From positions 9,486,001-9,550,000 of the forward strand of contig NZ_CP150356.1 of the NCBI RefSeq assembly GCF_051521505.1: a stretch of DNA of 64,000 bases, given 5' to 3'. Under the pieces are notes generated by a model. That model was not told where the DNA came from. It searched no databases and was given only the letters and a program-made list of their open reading frames with translations. Origin of the DNA: Sorangium sp025924095. Lineage in GTDB: Bacteria; Myxococcota_A; Polyangia; Polyangiales; Polyangiaceae. Below, in pieces: positions 43,248 through 51,454 of the stretch (position 1 is its first letter; each line of letters opens with the position of its first letter). Position numbers and translations under genes: made by a program.

Positions 43248-43919
43248 ATGCTGCTCGTGGTCGGCCTGGGAAATCCGGGCAAGGAATACGTCGCTCACCG
43301 GCACAACGTCGGCTTCATGGCCATCGACGCGCTGGCCGACGAGGTCCGGGCCGATCCGTTCCGCGAGAAATTCTCGGGCGTGTACGCGAAGGCGGAGATC
43401 GCCGGGCAGCCGGCGATCCTGCTCAAGCCGATGACCTACATGAACGAGTCGGGGCGCAGCGTGCAGCCGGCGATGGCCTTCTTCAAGGTCGCACCGTCCT
43501 CGCTGATCGTGCTCCACGACGAGCTCGATCTGCCCTTCGGCACGGTTCGCCTGAAGGTCGGCGGCGGGCACGCGGGACACAACGGGCTGCGCTCGCTCAT
43601 CTCGCACTGCGGCACCGGCGACTTCGGGCGCGTCCGCCTCGGCATCGGGCGGCCGCCGGCGGGCTACCGGGGCGAGGTCGCGGACTACGTGCTGTCGGGG
43701 TTCGACGCCGTCGAGCGCGCGGGCCTACCCGACTGCTTGAAGCAAGCTGTCCAAAGTGTGCTAGAAGTCGCCGCCCGCGGCTTCGAGGCCGCGATGAACG
43801 TTCGAAATACCCGGCCCAAGCCGGGCAAGAGGCAGAAGGGCGAAGGGGACGGGTCGGGAGATCCAGCCCCTGCCGCGAAGGGCGAGAGGGATCCCCTCCC
43901 CCCGACGCAGAAGCCCTGA
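43248..43919 (+). CDS. pth: Peptidyl-tRNA hydrolase
   Basis: 223 residues. Motifs VVGLGNPGKEYVAHRHNVGF with the catalytic His, KPMTYMNESGRSV, LIVLHDELDLPFGTVRLK, GGGHAGHNGLRSL and FGRVRLGIGRP. Releases tRNA from drop-off peptidyl-tRNA. A charged tail (~190-223) exceeds the usual ~190-residue length. Confidence 0.96.
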   Translation: MLLVVGLGNPGKEYVAHRHNVGFMAIDALADEVRADPFREKFSGVYAKAEIAGQPAILLKPMTYMNESGRSVQPAMAFFKVAPSSLIVLHDELDLPFGTVRLKVGGGHAGHNGLRSLISHCGTGDFGRVRLGIGRPPAGYRGEVADYVLSGFDAVERAGLPDCLKQAVQSVLEVAARGFEAAMNVRNTRPKPGKRQKGEGDGSGDPAPAAKGERDPLPPTQKP

Positions 43920-43974
43920 TCCTCGATGGAGACAGATTGTCGAGCTCGCCGGTGCGTCGCTCGACAGGCTGCTC

Positions 43975-44023
43975 CTTTCCTCGCTCCGGGGCGTCGCCCC
44001 GGGGCCACAGGCCGAGAGGGAAG
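43975..44023 (+). promoter_or_regulatory. Structured leader of rpsF, possible S6:S18 autoregulatory motif
   Basis: In the 112-bp gap before rpsF, CTTTCCTC (43975-43982) can pair with GAGGGAAG (44016-44023), enclosing a tight hairpin CCGGGGCG-t-CGCCCCGG (43986-44002). The right arm contains the purine-rich Shine-Dalgarno region 8 bp before the ATG. bS6:bS18 are known to bind their own rpsF leader in many bacteria; assignment to that motif is inferred from position and shape only. Confidence 0.4.
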
Positions 44024-44031
44024 ACCGAAGA

Positions 44032-44568
44032 ATGAGCCGACAGGTAACGGCGCCCGGGCGCGCCAGAGAGTACGAGACCATCTACATCCTGCGACCCGAC
44101 ATCGACGCCGACGGCGCCGAGAAGATCGGGTCGCGCCTCGCCGAGGTCGTCGGACGCGAGTCCGGCCGGCTGACCAAGGTCGAGACGTGGGGGCGCCGCC
44201 GCCTCGCGTACGACATCGCCAAGCACCGCCGCGGTGTGTACGTGTACCTGAAGTACCTCGGGGGCGGGAAGGTCGTCTCCGAGATCGAGCGCAACCTGCG
44301 CCTCTTCGACGGCGTGCTGAAGTACCAGACGGTGCTCGTGCGCAACGACGTCGAGGCCCAGGACGTCACGATCGCCGACGAGGACGTGAAGTTCGAGCGC
44401 CTCGAGCTCACGCCGCTCGAGGACGACCGCGACGATTCGCGCGAGCGTCAGCTCGGCCTGATCGAGCCGGAGCGCCGCATGGATCGGAGCTCCGAGGCGG
44501 CCCCGCCGGACGTCGACGAGGCTGAAGAGACCGAGACGGAAGGCGCCGCCGACGAGGAGGAGAGCTGA
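44032..44568 (+). CDS. rpsF: 30S ribosomal protein bS6
   Basis: 178 residues. Core motifs YETIYILRPDID, RLTKVETWGRRRLAYDIAKHRRGVYVYLKY, FDGVLKYQTVLVR. The core ends near residue 110 and is followed by ~65 residues of acidic tail ending TEGAADEEES, far longer than in E. coli. In enterobacteria RimK adds glutamates to the bS6 C-terminus; this genome has a RimK-like gene at 3821. Confidence 0.95.
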   Translation: MSRQVTAPGRAREYETIYILRPDIDADGAEKIGSRLAEVVGRESGRLTKVETWGRRRLAYDIAKHRRGVYVYLKYLGGGKVVSEIERNLRLFDGVLKYQTVLVRNDVEAQDVTIADEDVKFERLELTPLEDDRDDSRERQLGLIEPERRMDRSSEAAPPDVDEAEETETEGAADEEES

Positions 44569-44571
44569 GCA

Positions 44572-44892
44572 ATGAACGGCCGCAACAGTGACATGGGCCG
44601 CAACGGCGGCGGGGACTACGACGATCGCGACTTCGGTCGCACGCCCGACCTGAACGCGGACGCCCCGGGGCGCCGCCGTACGGGCCGGAAGCGCGTCTGC
44701 CGCTACTGCGCGGACAAGGCGTTGATCATCGACTACAAGGACCCGCAGGCGCTCAAGTACTTCATCTCCGAGCGCGGCAAGGTCGTCCCGCGCCGCATCA
44801 GCGGCAATTGCGCGCGCCACCAGCGCAAGGTGACCCTCTCGATCAAGCGCGCGCGCAACATCGCGCTCTTGCCGTTCACCGTGACGGCGTAG
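44572..44892 (+). CDS. rpsR: 30S ribosomal protein bS18
   Basis: 106 residues, three bases after rpsF. A 35-residue Gly/Asp/Asn-rich extension precedes the conserved core: RKRVCRYCADKALIIDYKDP, LKYFISERGKVVPRRISGNCARHQRKV, IKRARNIALLPFT. The cysteines (CRYC ... C) correspond to the zinc-binding C+ form. Confidence 0.96.
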   Translation: MNGRNSDMGRNGGGDYDDRDFGRTPDLNADAPGRRRTGRKRVCRYCADKALIIDYKDPQALKYFISERGKVVPRRISGNCARHQRKVTLSIKRARNIALLPFTVTA

Positions 44893-44902
44893 GAGGTCGA
44901 TC

Positions 44903-45355
44903 ATGGCAACCCACATCCATGTGGTCCTCACGGAGGACCTCCACAACGTCGGCAAGAGCGGCGAGCTCGTGAAGGTTCGCCCCGGTTTTGCGCGCAACTA
45001 CCTCATCCCGCGCGGCCTCGCGATCGGCGCCACCGCCGAGAACGTGTCCCGGATCGAGCACGAGAAGCGGGTCGCCGAGTCGCGGGCCGCCAAGACGCGC
45101 GCCGAGGGGGAGCAGCTCGCGGGCAAGCTCAACCAGGTGAAGCTCACCATCAGCCGCCCGGTCGGCGAGGGCAACAAGCTGTACGGCTCGGTCACGGCGC
45201 GCGACATCGAAGAGGCGCTCGCCGCGCAGGGCTTCAGCGTCGACCGGCGCCGCATCGAGACCGACACGATCAAGACGCTCGGGGCCCACGCCGTCGTGAT
45301 CCGCCTCGCCCCGTCCATCACGGCGTCGGTCGAGGTCACGGTCGCCGCCAAGTAG
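44903..45355 (+). CDS. rplI: 50S ribosomal protein bL9
   Basis: 150 residues from the ATG at 44903 with Shine-Dalgarno taggaggtc. N-domain VVLTEDLHNVGKSGELVKVRPGFARNYLIPRGLA, connecting helix, C-domain LYGSVTARDIEEALAAQGFSVDRRRI. Last gene of the ribosomal cluster; a repeat array with hairpins follows at once. Confidence 0.97.
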   Translation: MATHIHVVLTEDLHNVGKSGELVKVRPGFARNYLIPRGLAIGATAENVSRIEHEKRVAESRAAKTRAEGEQLAGKLNQVKLTISRPVGEGNKLYGSVTARDIEEALAAQGFSVDRRRIETDTIKTLGAHAVVIRLAPSITASVEVTVAAK

Positions 45356-45364
45356 CGCCCGGAA

Positions 45365-45490
45365 GCGCGGCTCGCCCGCGCTTCCACCTCGCCCGCAAAG
45401 CGCGGCTCGCCCGCGCTTCCACCTCGCCCGCAAAGCGCGGCTCGCCCGCGTTTCCACCTCGCCCGCAAAGCGCGGCTCGCCCGCGCTCCC
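45365..45490. repeat. 35-bp tandem repeat, 3.6 copies, between convergent genes
   Basis: Units begin at 45365, 45400, 45435 and 45470 (partial). Three are almost identical; one carries gcg-ttt in place of gcg-ctt. Each contains the inverted repeat AGCGCGG-ctcgc-CCGCGCT, so the array is a row of identical hairpins between the 3' ends of rplI and pfkB, where it could stop transcription from both sides. Degenerate copies run on into the pfkB end. Confidence 0.9.
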
Positions 45491-45506
45491 GCCGCCCACG
45501 GCCGCC

Positions 45507-46445
45507 TCACCCGCGCTTCCGCCTCACCCACGCCCGCGCGACGTCGTGCCCCCGCGCCACCGCGCGCAGCAGGAGCGCCGGGTCTGCCCACCGCGGTTGC
45601 TCCTCCCACACGAGGCTCGCCAGCATCCCGGCGCAGAACGCATCCCCCGCCCCCGTCGGATCGAGCGGCCGGACCGGGCGCGGCGCGACCGCGCGCTCGC
45701 CCTCGGGGCCGAGCACGAGCGTCGCCCGCGCGCCGTCGGTGACGACCAGCGTCGCCTCGGGCCGGAGCCGCTCGCGGAGCGCGCGCGCCGTCATCCCCAG
45801 CACGTCGAGGTCGCCGGTGCTGCACTTCACGAGGTCCGCCTGCGCGAACAGCCGGAAGCAGCCGCGCACGCCGACGTCCGCCCCCGCATGCGGCGCGACG
45901 CGCCCGGCGCGCGGCCACATCCGCGGGCGCGCGTTGACGTCGACCGAGACGGCGCACCCTTCGCGGCGGGCGCCCGCGGCTGCCCGCGCGAGCGCGCCGA
46001 TCGCCCCGCGCACCGGCGCGATCCCGGTGAAGTGCACGACCCGGGTCTGCCAGCGCGCCGGCAGCGCCGCGGCGAGCGCGCGCGCCTCGAGCTCCCCCTG
46101 CCGGTAGCCGACGAAGCGCGCCTCGCCGCGCGCGATCGCCACGAACATCAGCCCGGTGCGCGCCGCGCCCAGCGCGAGCCGGCCCACATCGACGCCGGCC
46201 GCGGCGACCTCATCCTTCAGCCCCCGCCCCAGGGCATCGTCGCCCAGCGCAGCGCACAGCCCCGAAGGCACGCCGAGCCGGGCAAGCGCCGTCGCGGTGT
46301 TCACCGCGCCGCCCCCCGGCACGCGGCGCAGCAATTTTGCCCGCTCTAGCGGAATGCCCTCCGGCGCGTGGAGGTCCCACAGCGCTTCGCCCACGCAGAC
46401 CACTTCGGTGGGTTCAATCCTTGTTTGACGCGTTTTGTGATCCAC
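45507..46445 (-). CDS. PfkB-family carbohydrate kinase (fructokinase-like)
   Basis: 312 residues from a GTG at 46445. Motifs: VVCVGEALWDLHAP, VPGGGAVNTATALARLG (substrate Gly-Gly motif), ALGDDALGRGL, VDVNARPRMW and the catalytic DPTGAGDAFCAGML (~262). Most like fructokinase or 2-keto-3-deoxygluconate kinase. It interrupts the usual rplI-dnaB neighbourhood on the opposite strand. Confidence 0.88.
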   Translation of the reverse strand: MDHKTRQTRIEPTEVVCVGEALWDLHAPEGIPLERAKLLRRVPGGGAVNTATALARLGVPSGLCAALGDDALGRGLKDEVAAAGVDVGRLALGAARTGLMFVAIARGEARFVGYRQGELEARALAAALPARWQTRVVHFTGIAPVRGAIGALARAAAGARREGCAVSVDVNARPRMWPRAGRVAPHAGADVGVRGCFRLFAQADLVKCSTGDLDVLGMTARALRERLRPEATLVVTDGARATLVLGPEGERAVAPRPVRPLDPTGAGDAFCAGMLASLVWEEQPRWADPALLLRAVARGHDVARAWVRRKRG

Positions 46446-46827
46446 AATGGCGGCTCCCCGCGACGGCGCATGCCCGGGCGCGAAGCGTCATCGCAGCTGA
46501 GTCAAGCGGGAAAGGAAATGGCGATGAGACCGGGGTTGCTCAATTTCCGTACCTTGCGGCCCTCGGCAGCGCCTCGGCGCGCCGCTGCCCCGCGATCGGA
46601 GCGGCGCCCCTCGAACGTGGAACCTGCATTGGGATGCCCACCGCACGAACGCTCACTGCAATGCAAACAGAAACCCTTCTCAGGGCAGCCCATGTTCTGA
46701 TAGACGGAAATCGACCCTGCACCCGACGCCCCGAAGGACCGTTGCGCCTTCGGGGCGTCGCCCATTTCGGAGCCTGTGGAAAAGCTCGGGGCGGGATGGG
46801 GGTAATCGGTGGGGAGGAGATGCACGG
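46446..46827. other. Promoter region between pfkB-type gene and dnaB
   Basis: 382 bp without a convincing gene. A 58-codon frame from an ATG at 46524 has no family features and its codon use is unlike the neighbours. The region is AT-richer than average and must hold promoters for both divergent genes; its main feature is the strong stem-loop annotated at 46724-46760. Confidence 0.5.
46724..46760. promoter_or_regulatory. Perfect 14-bp stem-loop upstream of dnaB
   Basis: CGACGCCCCGAAGG pairs without mismatch with CCTTCGGGGCGTCG around a 9-nt loop. It ends 67 bp before the dnaB start and no T-tract follows, so an RNA leader structure or a protein-binding site is as likely as a terminator. Confidence 0.6.
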
Positions 46828-48330
46828 ATGATGAGAATGATGGATCGCCGGGGCCAGCGGCCTCAGAGGGTCGAGCCTCCCATCGTCGCCGGACGTGTGC
46901 CGCCGCACGACCTCGACGCCGAGGCGGCGGTGCTTTCGGCCATCCTGCTGCACCGCGACGCGCTCGATCGGGTGCTCGAGATCCTGAAGGCGGAGCATTT
47001 CTACAGCGAGGCGAACAGCCGCGTGTACGAGGCCGCGCAGGAGCTCGCGTCCGCCGGCACGCCCCTCGACATCGTCTCGGTGGCCTCGTGGCTGCGCGAC
47101 CGGGAGCGCCTTGCCCAGGTGGGCGGCGCGGCGTACCTCGCCCAGCTCGCGGACGCGACGCCGGCGGTCGCGCACGTCGGCGCGCACGCGCGCGTCGTCT
47201 ACGAGAAGTGGCGCGTGCGCCAGCTCATCGCCACGTGCCAGCGCGTCGCGGCCGAGGGGTACGGCGACGTCGGCGTGGTGCAGGAGTTCATCGACGGCGC
47301 GGAGCAGTCGGTCTACCAGCTCGCGCGCACGCCCCAGGGGACGGCGACGCAGCCGCTCGCGCAGGTGCTCAAGGCCGCGTTCGAGCAGATCACCGCGGCC
47401 GCGGAGCGCGGCGACCGCATCACGGGCATCTCGACCGGGTACGAGAAGCTCGACGCCAAGACGGCCGGCCTGCACGACGGCGACCTCACGATCATCGCCG
47501 CGCGCCCCGGCATGGGCAAGACGTCGTTCGTCCTCAACCTCGCCGTGAACGTGGCGTCGCCGCGCACGGTGAGCTCCCCCGGCCCCGACCAGGCGGGGCA
47601 CGGCATCGAGCGGCACGAGCCCGGCTTCGGCGCCGCCGTCTTCTCGCTCGAGATGCCGCGCGAGCAGCTCGCGACACGTATGGTCTGCTGCGAGGGCCGC
47701 GTCGACCTCGGCAAGCTCCGCCAGGGCTTCCTGCAGCCCGACGACTGGCGCCGCCTGACCGAGGCCGCGTCGTTCCTCTCGACCCTGCCCGTCTGGGTCG
47801 ACGACACGCCGGCGATCACCCTCCTCGAGCTGCGCGCCAAGGTGCGGCGCATCCAGGCCGAGTACGACCGGGCGCCCAGCGACGGCAACTCGGGGCGGCG
47901 CATCGGGCTCGTCGTCATCGACTACCTGCAGCTCATGAAGGGGCGGGACGGCGTGAACAGCCGCGAGCAGGAGATCAGCGAGATCTCCCGTGGGCTCAAG
48001 CAGCTCGCGAAGGAGCTCAAGGTGGCGGTCATCGCGCTCTCCCAGCTGAACCGCGCGGTCGAGACCCGGACCACCAAGGACAAGCGCCCTCAGCTGTCGG
48101 ACCTCCGCGAGTCCGGCGCGATCGAGCAGGACGCCGACAACATCATCTTCATCTACCGCGACGAGTACTACAACGCGGAGACGACCAACCACAAAGGCAT
48201 CGCGGAGCTCATCGTCGCGAAGCAGCGCAACGGGCCGACGGGCAAGGTGATGACGCGGTTCACCGCGTCGTGCACCCGGTTCGACAACCTCGCGCCCGGC
48301 GACTACCCGGAGATGGCGGACGACGAGTAG
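46828..48330 (+). CDS. dnaB: Replicative DNA helicase DnaB
   Basis: 500 residues. N-terminal domain (PPHDLDAEAAVLSAIL, HFYSEANSRVYEAAQEL), linker, RecA-like domain with Walker A AARPGMGKTS (~224-233), VFSLEMPREQL, Walker B VVIDYLQLM, ALSQLNRAVE and LRESGAIEQDAD. Two insertions stand out: ~23 residues (~244-267, SSPGPDQAGHGIERHEPGF) between the Walker A helix and the next strand, and a shorter one before the Walker B strand (RAPSDGNSGRR). No intein block motifs are seen. Confidence 0.96.
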   Translation: MMRMMDRRGQRPQRVEPPIVAGRVPPHDLDAEAAVLSAILLHRDALDRVLEILKAEHFYSEANSRVYEAAQELASAGTPLDIVSVASWLRDRERLAQVGGAAYLAQLADATPAVAHVGAHARVVYEKWRVRQLIATCQRVAAEGYGDVGVVQEFIDGAEQSVYQLARTPQGTATQPLAQVLKAAFEQITAAAERGDRITGISTGYEKLDAKTAGLHDGDLTIIAARPGMGKTSFVLNLAVNVASPRTVSSPGPDQAGHGIERHEPGFGAAVFSLEMPREQLATRMVCCEGRVDLGKLRQGFLQPDDWRRLTEAASFLSTLPVWVDDTPAITLLELRAKVRRIQAEYDRAPSDGNSGRRIGLVVIDYLQLMKGRDGVNSREQEISEISRGLKQLAKELKVAVIALSQLNRAVETRTTKDKRPQLSDLRESGAIEQDADNIIFIYRDEYYNAETTNHKGIAELIVAKQRNGPTGKVMTRFTASCTRFDNLAPGDYPEMADDE

Positions 48331-48408
48331 CCGAGCCGCCGGCGGCGTGACCGCCACCGATCGGTCCTGACCCAAGCCGCGCCGCGGCCGCGCATCGGAA
48401 CAGCACCG

Positions 48409-51249
48409 ATGATCCGCTCGCCCGAGAGCTCCCTCCGCCCCCCCGCTTTCCCCGCGCGCGCCTGGCGCGCGGCGCGCCGCTCGCTGAGCCCTGCGGGCCT
48501 GGCCGCCCTCGCGCTCGCCAGCGCGACCTGCGCGCCGCCCGTGCAGGGCGGCAGCGTCGTCGTGTCCTCCGGCGCGGCCGGGCGCCTCGGCATGCTCTGC
48601 CGGTGGGGGCACGGCGGCGGGGAGCAGGGCGAGCTCTGCCCGAGGGCCGAAGGCGCGGCGCGGCCGGCGCGCGTCCGGCGGATCACGGGGCCCGCGGACG
48701 CGCTCTCGGGGCCGCTCGCGGCGGGGCGGCGCGGCGACTACGTGCTCGAGAACGACGAGATCGCCGTGGTCGTCGATCAGCTGGGCCCGGGGACCGGCCT
48801 CGCCGAGAGCGGCGGCCACCTCATCGACGCGGCGGACGCGCGGGCGCGGCGCGACGAGCTCGGGCAGCTCGTCCCGCGGATCGGCGCGCCGCCGCGGCAG
48901 GTGCTCTACCGCGACATCGCGACGGGCGCCGGCGAGGACGGCGCCGCCTGGATCGAGGCGCGCGGCGAGGTGCGCGGGCGCGAGCTCGCCGGCGGCGCGC
49001 TCTCCGTCACCACCCGCTACACGCTCGGGGCGCAGGGCCGGGCGGTCGTGATCGCGACGTCGCTCCGGAACGACGGCGACCGCCCGGTCGAGGCGCTCGA
49101 CCTCGGCGACGTCGTCCACTGGGGGTCGACGGAGCACGTCGCGCCCGGCGTGGCGCCGGGGCACCGCGGCGAGCACGAGGCGCCGTACCTGGCCGGCGTC
49201 GGGGCCGGCGTCGCGTACGCGCTCGTCCCGGCGGACGGCGCGACGATCCGCGCGCGGAGCGGCGCCGGCTTCAGCGACGCGACGTTCGCCTGGCAGGCCG
49301 CGCTGCCGCCCGGCGGGCGCGCTGCCTACCGGCGGGTCCTCGCGATCGCGCCCCGCGGCGACTCGCTCGCCGTCGCGACGGAGGTCTTCTTCCTCCGCGG
49401 CGGCGCGCCCGGCGGGGTGGCGCTCGCGCTCGTGGACGCCCGCGGCGCGCCGCTCCCGCCGCTCGCCGGCAGGGCGACGCTGACCCCGATCGCCGAGGGC
49501 GGCGCCGCGCCGGCCGCCGGCGCGCTCGAGCTGTGGTTGCGGACCGGCGAGGACGCGCCGCTCGCCGCCGAGGCCCCGCCCGGCCTCTACCTCGTCGGCT
49601 TCGAAGGGAGCGGCCGCCGCGCGCTCGGGAGCGCTCGGATCCGGATCCGCGCCGGCGAGATCGCCCCCGCGCGGCTCGCGCTCTCCGGCGCCGGCCGACT
49701 CGACCTTCAGCTGCAAGAGCGCGGCGCCCCGGAGCCCGCCGTGGACCCGGAGCTCCTCGGTCCGTTCACGCCGGCGAAGGTCAGCCTCTTCGACGCCACG
49801 ACAGGCGAGGCCGTATCGCCGCCCCACCTTTCGCTCACGGGCGAGCTCCAGATCTCCCTGCCCCCGGGGCGGTTCCGGGTCGTCGCCTCGCGCGGGACCG
49901 AGTACGCGCTGGCCGAGGCGACGGTCGACATCGCTGACGGCGGCAGGTCGCGGCTCGATCTCACGCTGGCGCGGGTGGTCGACACGTCGGGCTACATCGC
50001 CTGCGATCTCCGGCAGCACACCGCGCAGAGCGCCGACGCGGGCGTCGACACGACCGCGCGGATCGTGTCGAACCTGGCGGAGGGCGTGGAATGCGCGGTG
50101 GCGAGCGAGCACAACCTCGCCCCCGCCTCCGATCTCCGGCGGGACATCGCCCTCCTCGGGCTCGAGTCGCAGCTGCGCATGCTCCCGGGCGTGGAGCTCA
50201 CGAGCGGCCGGAGCGGCGCCGGGCTCGGGAGCCTCAGCGTGTTCCCGCTCGGCGCGGAGGCGGCCGCGCCCCGCGAGGGTGCGCTGCGGTGGGTCGACGA
50301 GACCGCGGGGGAGATCCTCCGCGAGGTGCGCGCGCTGCCCGGCGAGCGCGTCGTCCAGGTGAGCCGGCGCCACGGCGGCGGCTCACCGCTGCACGGCGGC
50401 GGCTCACCGCTGCACGCGCCCGGGGCGCCGCAGGGCGCGCCGGACGAGGGTCCGAGCCGGCTCGCGCAGATCGTCGGGGACGGCGCCGGCGCCGATGCCG
50501 TCGAGGTCTGGACCGGGCGCGAGGTTGCCGCGCGGGACCGCGCGCTCGAGGAGCTCTGGGCGCTGCTCCGCGCGTCCCGCCCGGTCACGCCGACGGCGAC
50601 CAGCGACACCCACGGGCTGCACGGCGCGGAGGCGGGCTATCCGCGCACGTACATCGCCGTGGCCGACGAGGATCCGGGCCGGCTCGACGTGGCCGACCTC
50701 GTCGCGGGCCTGCGGCGCCGGCGCGACGTCGTGATCACGAACGGTCCGTTCGTGACGATGCGCCTCGGCGACACGCGTCAGGGCGGCGTCGCCTCGATGC
50801 GGCGCGGGTCCCGCGGCGTGCCGCTGTCGCTCTCGATCCGCGTCGAGCGGGCCCCCTGGGTCGACGCGCGCGAGCTCCACGTGCTCGTCGGCGGCGTCGC
50901 GAGCGGCGCGCCGATCCCCCTGGAAGGCGCGCGCACGACGCCCGCGGGCGCGCTCCTCGACGAGATCGCGATCCCCGTCGTCCTCGGAGCCGGCGGCGGG
51001 CTACGGCCGCCGCGGCGGGGCGCCTCGGCCGGCGGTGCGCCCGGCGACCAGCGGCCTGGGCAGAGCGCGCGCGGCGCGATCTCCATTGCCGAAGACACCT
51101 TCGTGGTCGCGATCGTCCGGGGGCGGCGGCCGCTCGAGCCGGTGCTCACCGGGGATCCGGGCGAGATCCTGCCGTTCGCGATGACGGCGCCGCTCTGGAT
51201 CGACGCCGACGGCGACGGCCGCTCCCTCGGCCGCGCGGTGGAGCCGTGA
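48409..51249 (+). CDS. CehA/McbA-like PHP-domain protein
   Basis: 946 residues with an exported N-terminus (LAALALASATC). The N-terminal half is beta-rich; the C-terminal half (~530-850) is a CehA/McbA-like PHP domain: CDLRQHTAQSADAG, LAEGVECAVASEHN, LPGVELTSG, TPTATSDTHG. The usual first metal-binding histidine (HxH) is Arg in RQHT, and TDHN is SEHN, so metal binding may be altered. An in-frame duplication (GGGSPLH twice, near 50385-50415) is present. It ends APLWIDADGDGRS, a motif repeated outside the gene at 55910. CehA relatives hydrolyse esters; substrate here is unknown. Confidence 0.75.
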   Translation: MIRSPESSLRPPAFPARAWRAARRSLSPAGLAALALASATCAPPVQGGSVVVSSGAAGRLGMLCRWGHGGGEQGELCPRAEGAARPARVRRITGPADALSGPLAAGRRGDYVLENDEIAVVVDQLGPGTGLAESGGHLIDAADARARRDELGQLVPRIGAPPRQVLYRDIATGAGEDGAAWIEARGEVRGRELAGGALSVTTRYTLGAQGRAVVIATSLRNDGDRPVEALDLGDVVHWGSTEHVAPGVAPGHRGEHEAPYLAGVGAGVAYALVPADGATIRARSGAGFSDATFAWQAALPPGGRAAYRRVLAIAPRGDSLAVATEVFFLRGGAPGGVALALVDARGAPLPPLAGRATLTPIAEGGAAPAAGALELWLRTGEDAPLAAEAPPGLYLVGFEGSGRRALGSARIRIRAGEIAPARLALSGAGRLDLQLQERGAPEPAVDPELLGPFTPAKVSLFDATTGEAVSPPHLSLTGELQISLPPGRFRVVASRGTEYALAEATVDIADGGRSRLDLTLARVVDTSGYIACDLRQHTAQSADAGVDTTARIVSNLAEGVECAVASEHNLAPASDLRRDIALLGLESQLRMLPGVELTSGRSGAGLGSLSVFPLGAEAAAPREGALRWVDETAGEILREVRALPGERVVQVSRRHGGGSPLHGGGSPLHAPGAPQGAPDEGPSRLAQIVGDGAGADAVEVWTGREVAARDRALEELWALLRASRPVTPTATSDTHGLHGAEAGYPRTYIAVADEDPGRLDVADLVAGLRRRRDVVITNGPFVTMRLGDTRQGGVASMRRGSRGVPLSLSIRVERAPWVDARELHVLVGGVASGAPIPLEGARTTPAGALLDEIAIPVVLGAGGGLRPPRRGASAGGAPGDQRPGQSARGAISIAEDTFVVAIVRGRRPLEPVLTGDPGEILPFAMTAPLWIDADGDGRSLGRAVEP

Positions 51250-51250
51250 G
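51181..51250 (+). repeat. Left direct repeat of the 51-56 kb island (cehA 3' end)
   Basis: The last 70 bp of the CehA-like gene recur at 55910-55979 in the same orientation with 56 of 70 identities by hand count; the central cctggatcgacgccgac block is nearly exact. The two copies bracket the whole accessory island. Confidence 0.7.
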
Positions 51251-51337
51251 CTCCGTGGCTCCCCTCCTCTGTAGACGTACGGGTGCATGGTTCGAGCAAG
51301 GGCATAGCGAGTTGCGGATCGGCCGCAGGGTGCCCAG

Positions 51338-51366
51338 CCGCCCGGCCCCGCTAGACGGCCGGGCGG
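51338..51366. terminator. 10-bp GC stem-loop after the CehA-like gene
   Basis: CCGCCCGGCC and GGCCGGGCGG pair perfectly around a 9-nt loop, 89 bp after the stop. No T-run follows. Likely the transcript end of the CehA-like gene. Confidence 0.5.
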
Positions 51367-51454
51367 AGCGTCGGGGGCAGCTGCTGGTTGGGCCGTCTCC
51401 TCCCGGACCTTGGTCGCTGGAGCGGTGGCGGAGCCTGACAATCGCAGCGGGAAG

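Noticed and set aside
46524..46700. 58-codon open frame upstream of dnaB
   Set aside because: No family features, basic low-complexity composition and overlap with the promoter region.
47500..47660. Intein in DnaB
   Set aside because: The insertion is only about 23 residues, with no Cys/Ser splice junctions or intein blocks.
46828..48330. Plasmid- or phage-type DnaB in an accessory element
   Set aside because: It lies beside rpsF-rpsR-rplI, the normal chromosomal neighbourhood.
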